Positions 35,204-43,045 of a stretch of 64,000 bases of DNA are shown in pieces. Both the position numbers and the translations under genes were made by a program. This stretch comes from Ardenticatenaceae bacterium. Lineage in GTDB: Bacteria; Chloroflexota; Anaerolineae; Promineifilales; Promineifilaceae. A model generated the notes under the pieces. The model had not been told where the DNA came from. It was given only the letters and a program-made list of their open reading frames with translations, and did no database searches. The stretch is from positions 186,001 through 250,000 of the forward strand of contig JACKCC010000014.1 of NCBI GenBank assembly GCA_020634245.1, written 5' to 3'. Position 1 is the stretch's first letter; each line of letters opens with the position of its first letter.

Positions 35204-35571
35204 TTCTCTTTTCCGGCATAACTCCTGTTCACCCCTTTCGTAAAAATTACTTGTCGATTACGTGTTTTTGCAGATACGATCCTGACAATCTGTAAATCCG
35301 ATGTAATCGACAGGCATTTTCATTAAAAAACACCTCCATTCCCCTCCTGACATTTTGATTTTTTTGCCAAAAAGTCTACCATTGGCGTAAGATTAGGAGA
35401 CTTATAAAAAGTTTCGAATTTAACCGCGCTTCGATTATTTATAGTTTCCTCTGGCAGAGGCGGAGTTTTTCCCACGGCTCCTTGTCTGCCCAAAAGTGGG
35501 AGAACGAACATCAGAAGTTTCAAAGACCATCTCGCTTTTGCCTAATGCTTTCCCAAAGGAAATCGTGTTAT

Positions 35572-37572
35572 ATGAACCTTGATTTTGGACGTGAAGTTTG
35601 CGGCAATCTGGCAAACGCTGAAAAGAGAGAGTGGTTAGTAACCAATGGTATGGGGGGATATGCTTCCGGCACTATCGCCAGTGTGTTGACGCGGCGGTAT
35701 CATGGCTTGTTGATGGCAGCTTTGCAGCCCCCGTTGGGCCGTACATTACTGTTGACTAAAATCGACGAAACGGCCGAGTATGACGGCATTTACCCTAACA
35801 GCGGCAAATTTTACCCGCTTCATACCAATTGGTGGGCCAGTGGGAATGTGGAGCCGAATGGTTACCATCATCTAAACCGTTTTCATTTAGAAGGTACGAC
35901 ACCAGTCTGGACATTTGGTATCGCCAACGCCCTGTTGGAAAAACGTATTTGGATGCAGCCGGGAGCCAATACGACTTATATTCAATATCGACTGGTTCGG
36001 GCCACAGGCGCATTGACACTAGAGGCTCGCGCTTTTGTAAACTACCGCGACTATCATCACACAACTATTGTAAATGATTGGGAACCCGATATTGAGCCGG
36101 TAAATAATGGGCTGTGTCTGCAAATGTTTGATGAAGCTGTCCCGTTTTATCTCCTGAGTGATAAAGCGGCTTTTTATTCACAATTTGACTGGTATGAAGA
36201 TTTCTTTCTGAATGTTGAGGAATATCGCGGGCAGAATGATGTTGAGGAAGACCACATTTATGCAGCGCAAATCCGATACACCTTGCAGCCGGGGGAATCT
36301 CTGACGCTGGTGGCCAGTACGGAAGCCAGCCCAAATCTTGATGGCGACGCAGCTTATTCGGAACGTCGGGCTTATGAGCAGTCGCTGCTGGCGCAAGCCG
36401 GTGATTTTGCGGCAGCGGCTCCGGCATCGATCCGGCAGTTGATTTTGGCCGCTGACCAGTTTGTGGTGAAACGGCCGACACCCAGGGATGCAAACGGCCG
36501 TTCCATCATCGCTGGCTATCATTGGTTCAGTGACTGGGGCCGCGATACGATGATCTCCTTACCCGGATTGACCTTGACCACCGGCCGGCCGGCTATTGCC
36601 GCCAGTATCCTGCGCACTTACGCCCAATTTGTCGATATGGGTATGATTCCTAACCGGTTTCCCGATGTGGGCGAGAAACCGGAATACAATACGGTTGATG
36701 CTACCCTCTGGTACGTGGAAGCCGTTCGTGCCTACTACCAGGCGACTGGCGACCGCCAATTACTGGTTGAACTGTTCCCGGTGCTGAAAGACATTCTCAA
36801 ATGGTACGAGCGCGGCACACGCTACAACATCCAAATGGACAAAACCGACGCCCTGATTTATGCTGGTGAAGCGGGCGTGCAGTTAACCTGGATGGACGCC
36901 AAAGTGGGCGATTGGGTGGTGACGGATCGCATTGGCAAGCCGGTGGAAATTAACGCCCTCTGGTACAACGCCTTGCGCACTATGGCCGAGTTTGCCCGCC
37001 AATTAAGCGAACCGTCGGGCCAGTATGATGCCCTCGCCGATCGTGTGCGGATGGGATTCGGCCGTTTTTGGAATCACCAAATGGGGTATTGCTATGACAT
37101 TCTTGATGGGCCGGATGGCAATGATTTGAGCTTGCGTCCCAATCAACTGCTGGCCATTTCCCTGCCGCACAGCCCGCTGACACCAGTGCAGCAGCGTTCG
37201 GCGGTGGATGCCTGTGCCCGCCATTTGTTAACGGCCCACGGTTTGCGCAGCCTCTCCTCTGATGATGCTGCGTACATTGGCCATTATGGCGGCGACCAAC
37301 TGGAGCGGGACGGGGCGTATCATCAAGGAACGGTTTGGGGATGGCTGATTGGCCCGTTTGTGAGCGCCCATCTTCGGGTTTACAAAGACCCGGCGCAGGC
37401 CCAATCTTACCTTTATCCTTTGCTGCATCACCTGGCCGATCATGGTGTGGGCAGTCTAGGTGAAATTTTTGATGGCGATCCGCCCTTTACGCCGCGCGGC
37501 TGCATTGCTCAGGCCTGGAGTGTTGCCGAAGTGCTGCGTACCTGGCAGGAAACGAACGCGCAAGAAAAATAA
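35572..37572 (+). CDS. Glycogen debranching enzyme (amylo-alpha-1,6-glucosidase)
   Basis: 666 residues from ATG 35572 (AAAGGAAA upstream). N-terminal GDE_N domain: WLVTNGMGGYASGTIASVLT, RRYHGLLMAAL. C-terminal catalytic (alpha/alpha)6 domain: HWFSDWGRDTMISLPGLTL, ATLWYVEAVRAYYQATGD, VQLTWMDAKVGDWVVTDRIG, INALWYNALRTM. Its stop overlaps the rpiA start by one base. The 368-base gap before it (35204-35571) contains no gene I can see. Confidence 0.93.
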   Translation: MNLDFGREVCGNLANAEKREWLVTNGMGGYASGTIASVLTRRYHGLLMAALQPPLGRTLLLTKIDETAEYDGIYPNSGKFYPLHTNWWASGNVEPNGYHHLNRFHLEGTTPVWTFGIANALLEKRIWMQPGANTTYIQYRLVRATGALTLEARAFVNYRDYHHTTIVNDWEPDIEPVNNGLCLQMFDEAVPFYLLSDKAAFYSQFDWYEDFFLNVEEYRGQNDVEEDHIYAAQIRYTLQPGESLTLVASTEASPNLDGDAAYSERRAYEQSLLAQAGDFAAAAPASIRQLILAADQFVVKRPTPRDANGRSIIAGYHWFSDWGRDTMISLPGLTLTTGRPAIAASILRTYAQFVDMGMIPNRFPDVGEKPEYNTVDATLWYVEAVRAYYQATGDRQLLVELFPVLKDILKWYERGTRYNIQMDKTDALIYAGEAGVQLTWMDAKVGDWVVTDRIGKPVEINALWYNALRTMAEFARQLSEPSGQYDALADRVRMGFGRFWNHQMGYCYDILDGPDGNDLSLRPNQLLAISLPHSPLTPVQQRSAVDACARHLLTAHGLRSLSSDDAAYIGHYGGDQLERDGAYHQGTVWGWLIGPFVSAHLRVYKDPAQAQSYLYPLLHHLADHGVGSLGEIFDGDPPFTPRGCIAQAWSVAEVLRTWQETNAQEK

Positions 37573-38264
37573 TGGCAAATTCTATTGATGATCTGAAGCG
37601 GCAGGCGGCTGAGAAGGCGGTTGAGTTTGTAAAATCGGGGATGGTTGTTGGGTTGGGGACGGGCAGCACGGCCGTTCATGCCGTTAACGCCGTTGGACAG
37701 ATGTTGCAGGATGGTCGACTTCACGATATTGTGGCCATCCCCACCTCGGAATCCACCGCCCGCAATGCCCAGAAATGGGGCATCCCCCTGACTACTTTTG
37801 ACGATCATCCGGTGATCGACGTGACCATTGACGGGGCCGATGAAGTGACTCCTGATTTGGATGTGATGAAAGGGTTGGGCGGGGCATTGCTGCGTGAAAA
37901 AATCGTGGCTATTGTCTCCAAGCAGCTCATTATTGTGGCCGACGACAGCAAACATGTGACCCGATTGGCGACAAAAGCACCCATTCCCATCGAAGTGATC
38001 CCCTTTGCCCGCCAGCCGGTAATCACGTTTTTAGAGTTGTTGGGCGGGCGGCCCGTTTGGCGCCAAAAAGATGGACAGCCTTACATCACTGACGAAAAAA
38101 ATATCATTATTGATTGTTTTTTTGATGGCGGTCTGGCAGATCCGGCGGCGATGGCGCAGGTGTTAATCAATCGGCCAGGTATTGTGGAGCACGGCTTGTT
38201 TTTGGGGCTGACGGCTATGGCTATTTTTGCCGGGCGAGATGGGGTGGAGATTGTCACCAGGTAA
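37572..38264 (+). CDS. rpiA: Ribose-5-phosphate isomerase A
   Basis: 230 residues. Interconverts ribose-5-phosphate and ribulose-5-phosphate. Signatures: VVGLGTGSTAVHAV (phosphate loop), DVTIDGADEVTPDLDVMKGL with catalytic Asp, and GGALLREKIVA with catalytic Glu/Lys. Joined to the debranching enzyme by TAATG, so the pair links glycogen breakdown to pentose phosphates. Confidence 0.96.
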   Translation: MANSIDDLKRQAAEKAVEFVKSGMVVGLGTGSTAVHAVNAVGQMLQDGRLHDIVAIPTSESTARNAQKWGIPLTTFDDHPVIDVTIDGADEVTPDLDVMKGLGGALLREKIVAIVSKQLIIVADDSKHVTRLATKAPIPIEVIPFARQPVITFLELLGGRPVWRQKDGQPYITDEKNIIIDCFFDGGLADPAAMAQVLINRPGIVEHGLFLGLTAMAIFAGRDGVEIVTR

Positions 38265-40542
38265 CGAAGTGGCGGAGTGGCAAAGTGGCAAAGTGGCAAA
38301 GTGGCTGCCCACCCGGCTGCTTCGCAACTCGGCAACTATCCTTTATGTTGCCGGTCTTCTCATCTTCTTTGCACTGGCGGTGGCTACGGCCGTTGCCAGC
38401 TCCCCCACCGTCGATGAATCCGTGCACGTATTTCGAGGGCGGGTTTTGTGGCAAACCGGGGATCTGCGCTTCCAGGCCAAGCATATGCCGCTGACCCATT
38501 GGCTCAACGGGTCCCTTCTTTTTACTGAACCGACACTGCCCGATGTCACCACTTTGCCATCCTGGGCAAAAGATGATCGGCCGGTGCTGGCACGGGAGTT
38601 TTTGTGGGAACATGAACCGCAGCCCAATATTGACCGCATCTTTTTGCTGGCCCGGCTGCCGATAATTTGGCTGGGGCTGCTGCTGGGGGCGGTGCTGGCC
38701 CGTTGGGGGCGGTCATTGTCTGGATCGATTGGGCAGTCTACGGCCGTTTTGCTGTTTGCGTTTTCGCCGAATTTGCTGGCCAATTTTTCGCTGGCGACGA
38801 CGGACGGGCCGCTGGCGGCGACGTATGTGATGGCGGTGTTTGCCTGGTATTGGTATGGGAAACGGCCGTCCCGCAGGCGCTGGGTTTTGGCCGGTATTGC
38901 ACTGGGACTGGCGTTGGCGAGCAAATTAACAGCTATCCTCCTTCTGCCTGTTCTCTTCCTGCTCAGTTACAGTGGTTGGCGGCGCGGCGATAATTGGTGG
39001 CGGCCCGGTTTGCGTTTCTTGTCGATTTTGCCGTTAGCCGGACTGTTGTTTTGGGCGTTGTATGGGTTTGAGTTACGGCCGTTACCTGGTATCCCTGTGC
39101 CAGTCCCTGCGGCTTCCTATGTCAACAGCGTTTTTGAATTACAGGTTGACACCGGGATGCAGGCTGAAACGAGCAGTAATTACAGGGCGTACTTGTTGGG
39201 CGAAACGTCGCGTGATGGCTGGTGGTATTATTTCATTGTTGCTTTTTTGATTAAAACGCCGCTGCCGACGTTGATTTTGGCGGGAACGGCCGTTTATTTC
39301 ATTATTCGGCGCAGGCAGTGGCGGCAAACCGCCTGGCTTTGGCTGCCGCCGGCTGTTCTGTTTGCCTTTGCCAGTTTCACCGGTCTCAATATTGGCTACC
39401 GACACATCCTGCCCGTCTTGCCCTTTGCCATTTTGTTAGCCAGCACAGCTGCTCCCCTTCTCCCCCGCTCTCCTGCACCCTTGCTCCCCCTCTTTCTCTG
39501 GTATGCCATTGCCAGCCTCCACCAGGCCCCCCACTACCTGGCCTACTTCAACGAAACGATAGGCGGACCGCGGCAAGGGTATCATTATCTGGCCGACTCG
39601 AATATTGATTGGGGGCAAAGCCTGCGATTTCTGGCCGATTATGTCAACAATTCGGACGAAGATTCGATCAGAATTAGCTATTTTGGCGCGGCCGATCCCG
39701 CCTATTTGGGCCTTGACATTGCGCCATTATTTGACGGCGAGACAGGACAGTCTTTGAATTTTGCCCGTGCCAATCCGTTGCCTGGTCAGTATGCCATCAG
39801 CGTTAATCACCTGGTTGGTCAGGTATTGCTGGAGGGGGATATGTTTGACTGGTTCCGCCGCCAGAAACCGGTCGATTATATAGGCTATTCCATCTTGGTT
39901 TATGATGTTCCGGCGCAGGCACAAGGGGAATGGGTCGCTTTTTGTTCCAATCCGGCTCCATTGTTGGATGGGGAAACGGTCGTACAACTGCTTGGCCAGA
40001 GTGAGTTCCGCTCAGTTTACTTTGATTGTCGCAGCAGTTGGGTGTTTCCTGATGATGGCGCACCGGGTTGGTACATTTTGCCGCAGCAGGAAAGCTGGCC
40101 GATAGCCGAACAGTTTCCTGATAGTTTGAAGCCGGTTTATGTGCATGATGCGTCAGCGTTGGAACCTTCTTATGCGGTCTGGTATTGGGACGGACAGGCG
40201 GATTTGAATGGGTGGACGGCCGTTTCCTCTTCTCCCATCGCCACGATTCCTGTGGCCAATTTGATGGGTTACACAGCCAAACAGTCCGAATGGTGGACCA
40301 TCTGGCAGGTTCAGGCGGAAACTACAGAACCATTAACCATTGCTGGCCATTTGTATGGCGACGCTCCCACGCCGCTCGTTGCCGACGGCCTTGGCTTTTC
40401 CAGTGAGCAGTGGCAGCCAGGTGATTGGCTGGTGCAGATGCATCGGTTTGAAGACGGGGAGAACGGCCGTTACCTGGAAACTGGTCTCTACAATTACCTA
40501 ACCGGAGATCGATTAGCCGATTTTGTGCAGATACGGCCGTGA
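38227..40542 (+). CDS. GT-C membrane glycosyltransferase (mannosyltransferase-like)
   Basis: 771 residues. N-terminal half with about nine membrane segments; acidic pair of the first outer loop in SPTVDESVHVFRGRVL is the GT-C (PMT/ArnT) catalytic motif. NFSLATTDGPLAATYVMAVF and a later loop follow. The C-terminal half (from about residue 450) is soluble, extracytoplasmic. The start overlaps rpiA by 38 bases, has no clear ribosome site, and the first ~35 residues come from a tandem-repeat palindrome, so the true N-terminus is uncertain (alternative GTG starts exist). Probably transfers sugar from a polyprenyl carrier. Confidence 0.78.
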   Translation: MPGEMGWRLSPGNEVAEWQSGKVAKWLPTRLLRNSATILYVAGLLIFFALAVATAVASSPTVDESVHVFRGRVLWQTGDLRFQAKHMPLTHWLNGSLLFTEPTLPDVTTLPSWAKDDRPVLAREFLWEHEPQPNIDRIFLLARLPIIWLGLLLGAVLARWGRSLSGSIGQSTAVLLFAFSPNLLANFSLATTDGPLAATYVMAVFAWYWYGKRPSRRRWVLAGIALGLALASKLTAILLLPVLFLLSYSGWRRGDNWWRPGLRFLSILPLAGLLFWALYGFELRPLPGIPVPVPAASYVNSVFELQVDTGMQAETSSNYRAYLLGETSRDGWWYYFIVAFLIKTPLPTLILAGTAVYFIIRRRQWRQTAWLWLPPAVLFAFASFTGLNIGYRHILPVLPFAILLASTAAPLLPRSPAPLLPLFLWYAIASLHQAPHYLAYFNETIGGPRQGYHYLADSNIDWGQSLRFLADYVNNSDEDSIRISYFGAADPAYLGLDIAPLFDGETGQSLNFARANPLPGQYAISVNHLVGQVLLEGDMFDWFRRQKPVDYIGYSILVYDVPAQAQGEWVAFCSNPAPLLDGETVVQLLGQSEFRSVYFDCRSSWVFPDDGAPGWYILPQQESWPIAEQFPDSLKPVYVHDASALEPSYAVWYWDGQADLNGWTAVSSSPIATIPVANLMGYTAKQSEWWTIWQVQAETTEPLTIAGHLYGDAPTPLVADGLGFSSEQWQPGDWLVQMHRFEDGENGRYLETGLYNYLTGDRLADFVQIRP
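38265..38337. repeat. Tandem-repeat palindrome, gcaaagtg family, inside coding sequence
   Basis: Five near-copies of (C)AAAGTGG, then CTGCTTCGCAACTCGGCAAC. It begins at the rpiA stop codon and lies in frame in the annotated N-terminus of the next gene. Confidence 0.75.
39452..39491. repeat. One arm of a gctccccttc tandem repeat inside coding sequence
   Basis: CTCCCCTTCTCCCCCGCTCT-type units related to the palindrome at 6954. It encodes an in-frame, Pro/Leu-rich stretch (PLLPRSPAPLLPLF) within a membrane-domain loop of the glycosyltransferase. Confidence 0.55.
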
Positions 40543-40683
40543 CTCCACCCCCAATAACCACGTCATATAAAGGATTTGAGTACGCGTTGCGGTGACTTTT
40601 GCAATCTTGACAGCGCCTTTATTCTTTTTATACTTCCTTCCAATACTCAAAATAGGCTGATTTTAGTCAATCACAGGGAAAAG

Positions 40684-40740
40684 TAAGGGCGTACCCTTGT
40701 GGTCGCCCACGTGGGCAGGCACAAGGCACTACCCCTACCG
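40684..40740. repeat. Palindromic element of the GTAGGGGCG type
   Basis: Imperfect inverted repeat: GTAAGGGCGTACCCTTGTGG at the left, GGCACAAGGCACTACCCCTA at the right, with GTCGCCCACGTGGGC between. It is isolated in the 40543-40801 gap, where I see nothing else. It resembles compact palindromic elements common in cyanobacteria and Chloroflexota (from memory, not tested). Confidence 0.6.
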
Positions 40741-40801
40741 TGAATTATTGAGAGGAGACATCGCAGGCAATAAATATGTGATTGACGCTAATGGTTTTCA
40801 C

Positions 40802-42103
40802 ATGAGTGAGGCCCGCAAACATAAACGGCTTGGCACTGTCTTGAATGCAGCAATCCCTTTGTTGCTGACGATAGTGGGGGTGTGGTTGGTACTGGAATTA
40901 GGGCTGCGCCACTTTTATCAACTTATCCCTTTGGAAGTGTGTGCCAGCGACTCCATCTTGGGCAATTACTACTGCCAACCCTATTTCGAATACGACAAAC
41001 CCGTGCGGCTGGCCTACCATTACAAACCCAACCTGAAATTGGAAGGATATTGGGATCCGGCCAATCCATACCTGGGGGATGCTGGCCCAGAAACCCGCCC
41101 CAGCGACCGTTCAGAACCATTTTGGTTTGTGTTGGAAACAGATGAGATGGGGTTTCCCAATGCGCAAGATGAATGGCAAGACAATTACGACATCGTCATC
41201 ACTGGTGATTCATTTACAATTCGCACTGTACCAACCACCTGGATTGAACGGTTGGCGGCTAATACCGGGCGCAGCATTCTTACCCTGGGCGCGCCTAGTT
41301 GGACCACGTTGAACGAAGTGGAGGCTGTAAAGCAGTTTGGCCTGGATAAACACCCGGATTGGGTCTTGTTGATGTATTTTGAAGGCAATGACTTAATTAA
41401 TGCCCAACAGTATTTGGATAAGCAGGCCAGCGGCTTAAGCTGGCGCGAATACGATATGCAAGGCGTGCCCTGGTATCGCAAACTGGTGACCTACCACCTG
41501 GCGCGCTACTTGTTAACCCGGCCGAATCAAGAATCAGACGAACCGCCAGTTTACCGTTATCCGGTGGTGGCCAGCACGGAAGTGGGGCCGATAGACGTGG
41601 TGTTGAAAGACATTCATTTGCTGCCGCTCAGTGCCGATTACGAGACGATTGTGCATTCGGATGAGTACGCGGCAATTATGGGCGCTATCAAAGAATTGGA
41701 TGGGCTGACGAAAGCGCAGGGGACGCGATTGTTGGTAGTTTACATTCCCAGCAAAGAGCACGTGGTCTGGTCGCGCATTTGGGATGAGACAGATGTGAAC
41801 AATATTTTGGCGCGCACAGTGACGGTGATGTTGAGTGGGGGGGATCACGGCCGTTTACAATGGCAGCCGCAATATCTAAGTTACGAAACCTTCAATGCCA
41901 ATCACGATGACCAGATGGTCGCCCTGGAGCAGTTTACGGCCGATAATGGTATTGAATTTTTAAACCTGACTCCCATGTTGTGGGAAGAAACCATCAAATT
42001 GGGGGAGGTTTACCAATACGGCGACCCCCACTGGAATCAAGTCGGCAATGATCTGGTCGCCGATGCCATACAAAGGTATATTGAGGCTGCCGAAGGGAAT
42101 TAG
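40802..42103 (+). CDS. Membrane-anchored SGNH/GDSL hydrolase-like protein
   Basis: 433 residues from ATG 40802. A single N-terminal membrane segment (about 12-32, AAIPLLLTIVGVWLVLELGL) then an extracytoplasmic domain with block I VITGDSFTIRTVPTTW (nucleophile Ser) and the C-terminal Asp-His pair in GDPHWNQVGNDLVADAI. Such proteins act as esterases or acetyltransferase partners on cell-surface glycans. The upstream ribosome site is weak, so the start is uncertain. It begins a four-gene module ending with a carbamoyltransferase. Confidence 0.82.
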   Translation: MSEARKHKRLGTVLNAAIPLLLTIVGVWLVLELGLRHFYQLIPLEVCASDSILGNYYCQPYFEYDKPVRLAYHYKPNLKLEGYWDPANPYLGDAGPETRPSDRSEPFWFVLETDEMGFPNAQDEWQDNYDIVITGDSFTIRTVPTTWIERLAANTGRSILTLGAPSWTTLNEVEAVKQFGLDKHPDWVLLMYFEGNDLINAQQYLDKQASGLSWREYDMQGVPWYRKLVTYHLARYLLTRPNQESDEPPVYRYPVVASTEVGPIDVVLKDIHLLPLSADYETIVHSDEYAAIMGAIKELDGLTKAQGTRLLVVYIPSKEHVVWSRIWDETDVNNILARTVTVMLSGGDHGRLQWQPQYLSYETFNANHDDQMVALEQFTADNGIEFLNLTPMLWEETIKLGEVYQYGDPHWNQVGNDLVADAIQRYIEAAEGN

Positions 42104-42142
42104 CAGGCTCTCTTTCTTTGCTTTCCTAATTTCAGACGGCAT

Positions 42143-42168
42143 GTTTTGGGAATTGCAATTCCCGAAAC
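42143..42168. repeat. Palindrome around GGGAATTGCAATTCCC
   Basis: A perfect 16-base palindrome, extending to 26 bases with one mismatched pair at GTTTT/GAAAC. Lies between the SGNH gene and the DUF5989 gene. May be a small dispersed repeat or an operator; nothing shows which. Confidence 0.7.
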
Positions 42169-42224
42169 ACCAAAGTTATTTACGAATGAAGGTTTAGCGG
42201 TCGATTTTTTGGAAAAGGTGGATC

Positions 42225-42401
42225 ATGTTAAACAAAACAAAATCGCGAGCAGGTGTGGTCGGTGAACTGTTTGGCTTTTTGAAGAAGCGTAAAATGTGGT
42301 GGCTGATTCCACTGGTGGCTATGCTGTTGGTGGCCGGTTTGCTGCTCATTTTGGCGACCGTTTCTCCAGCTTTCGCCCCATTTATTTACACCTTGTTCTA
42401 A
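42225..42401 (+). CDS. DUF5989 small membrane protein
   Basis: 58 residues. Sequence GELFGFLKKRKMWWLIPLVA begins the family signature, followed by a hydrophobic segment and the end TVSPAFAPFIYTLF. These tiny proteins sit next to carbamoyltransferase genes in many bacteria (known context), and do so here. AAGGTGG precedes the ATG. Function unknown; probably an assembly partner in the membrane. Confidence 0.9.
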   Translation: MLNKTKSRAGVVGELFGFLKKRKMWWLIPLVAMLLVAGLLLILATVSPAFAPFIYTLF

Positions 42402-42408
42402 ACGAAAA

Positions 42409-42473
42409 AGTGATGAGGGATGAGTTGTGAGTGATGAGATACTCATCCCTCATCCCTCATTACTCTCTACTCG
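42409..42473. repeat. Tandem-repeat palindrome, gatgaggg family
   Basis: GTGATGAGGGATGAGTTGTG and copies, then TACTCATCCCTCATCCCTCA. Begins eight bases after the stop codon of the DUF5989 gene. Confidence 0.8.
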
Positions 42474-42487
42474 CTTGAGGATAGCTG

Positions 42488-43039
42488 ATGGGAATTTTGA
42501 GTGCTGTGGTTCTGGTTTTGTTGACGATGGTTGGGTATGCATCCGGCGTAACACTTGCCGGACGCGGACGACATGTCCTGCCGTCGGTGTGGGATTTGCT
42601 GCTGCTGCTGTTGGTTTGGTGGGGCGCGTTTTGGCTGCGCGGGCTGCTGGATTCGCGGTTGTGGGGATTGTTGGTTGGTTTGTTGGTGGGAATTGCCGTG
42701 GGCGGCTTGTTTACGGCCGTACGCCTAACTACCGCCCAAAAAGCCCCCATTATCCCCGAAAGTGAATTACCGGCTCATGCGCGAGAAACGGCCGTAACCC
42801 CCGAAGCCCCATTCTGGCGCAAACTGTGGCAGCGCTGGACCGCCTTCGCCACCCGGATGGGCGGTGTTCAAGGACGGTTGTTCATGGGCTATTTTTATTT
42901 TATTTTTGTGACCTTGTTTGGCCTGGGCATGCGCTTTTTCAGCGACCCATTGCACATGAAACGGCCGTACACCCAATCAGGCTGGTCGGCCAAAGACGTC
43001 ATCGAACCTACTTTGGAGGCGGCCCAGGAACAGGGCTAA
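42488..43039 (+). CDS. Membrane protein of a carbamoyltransferase module (SxtJ-like)
   Basis: 183 residues. Four hydrophobic segments; the C-terminal part ATRMGGVQGRLFMGYFYFIF and RFFSDPLHMKRPYTQSGW matches the short membrane proteins paired with NodU/CmcH-type carbamoyltransferases (the SxtJ-like partner). Ends six bases before the carbamoyltransferase start. Assigned by motif and neighbours; the activity is not known. Confidence 0.7.
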   Translation: MGILSAVVLVLLTMVGYASGVTLAGRGRHVLPSVWDLLLLLLVWWGAFWLRGLLDSRLWGLLVGLLVGIAVGGLFTAVRLTTAQKAPIIPESELPAHARETAVTPEAPFWRKLWQRWTAFATRMGGVQGRLFMGYFYFIFVTLFGLGMRFFSDPLHMKRPYTQSGWSAKDVIEPTLEAAQEQG

Positions 43040-43045
43040 ACGCGT

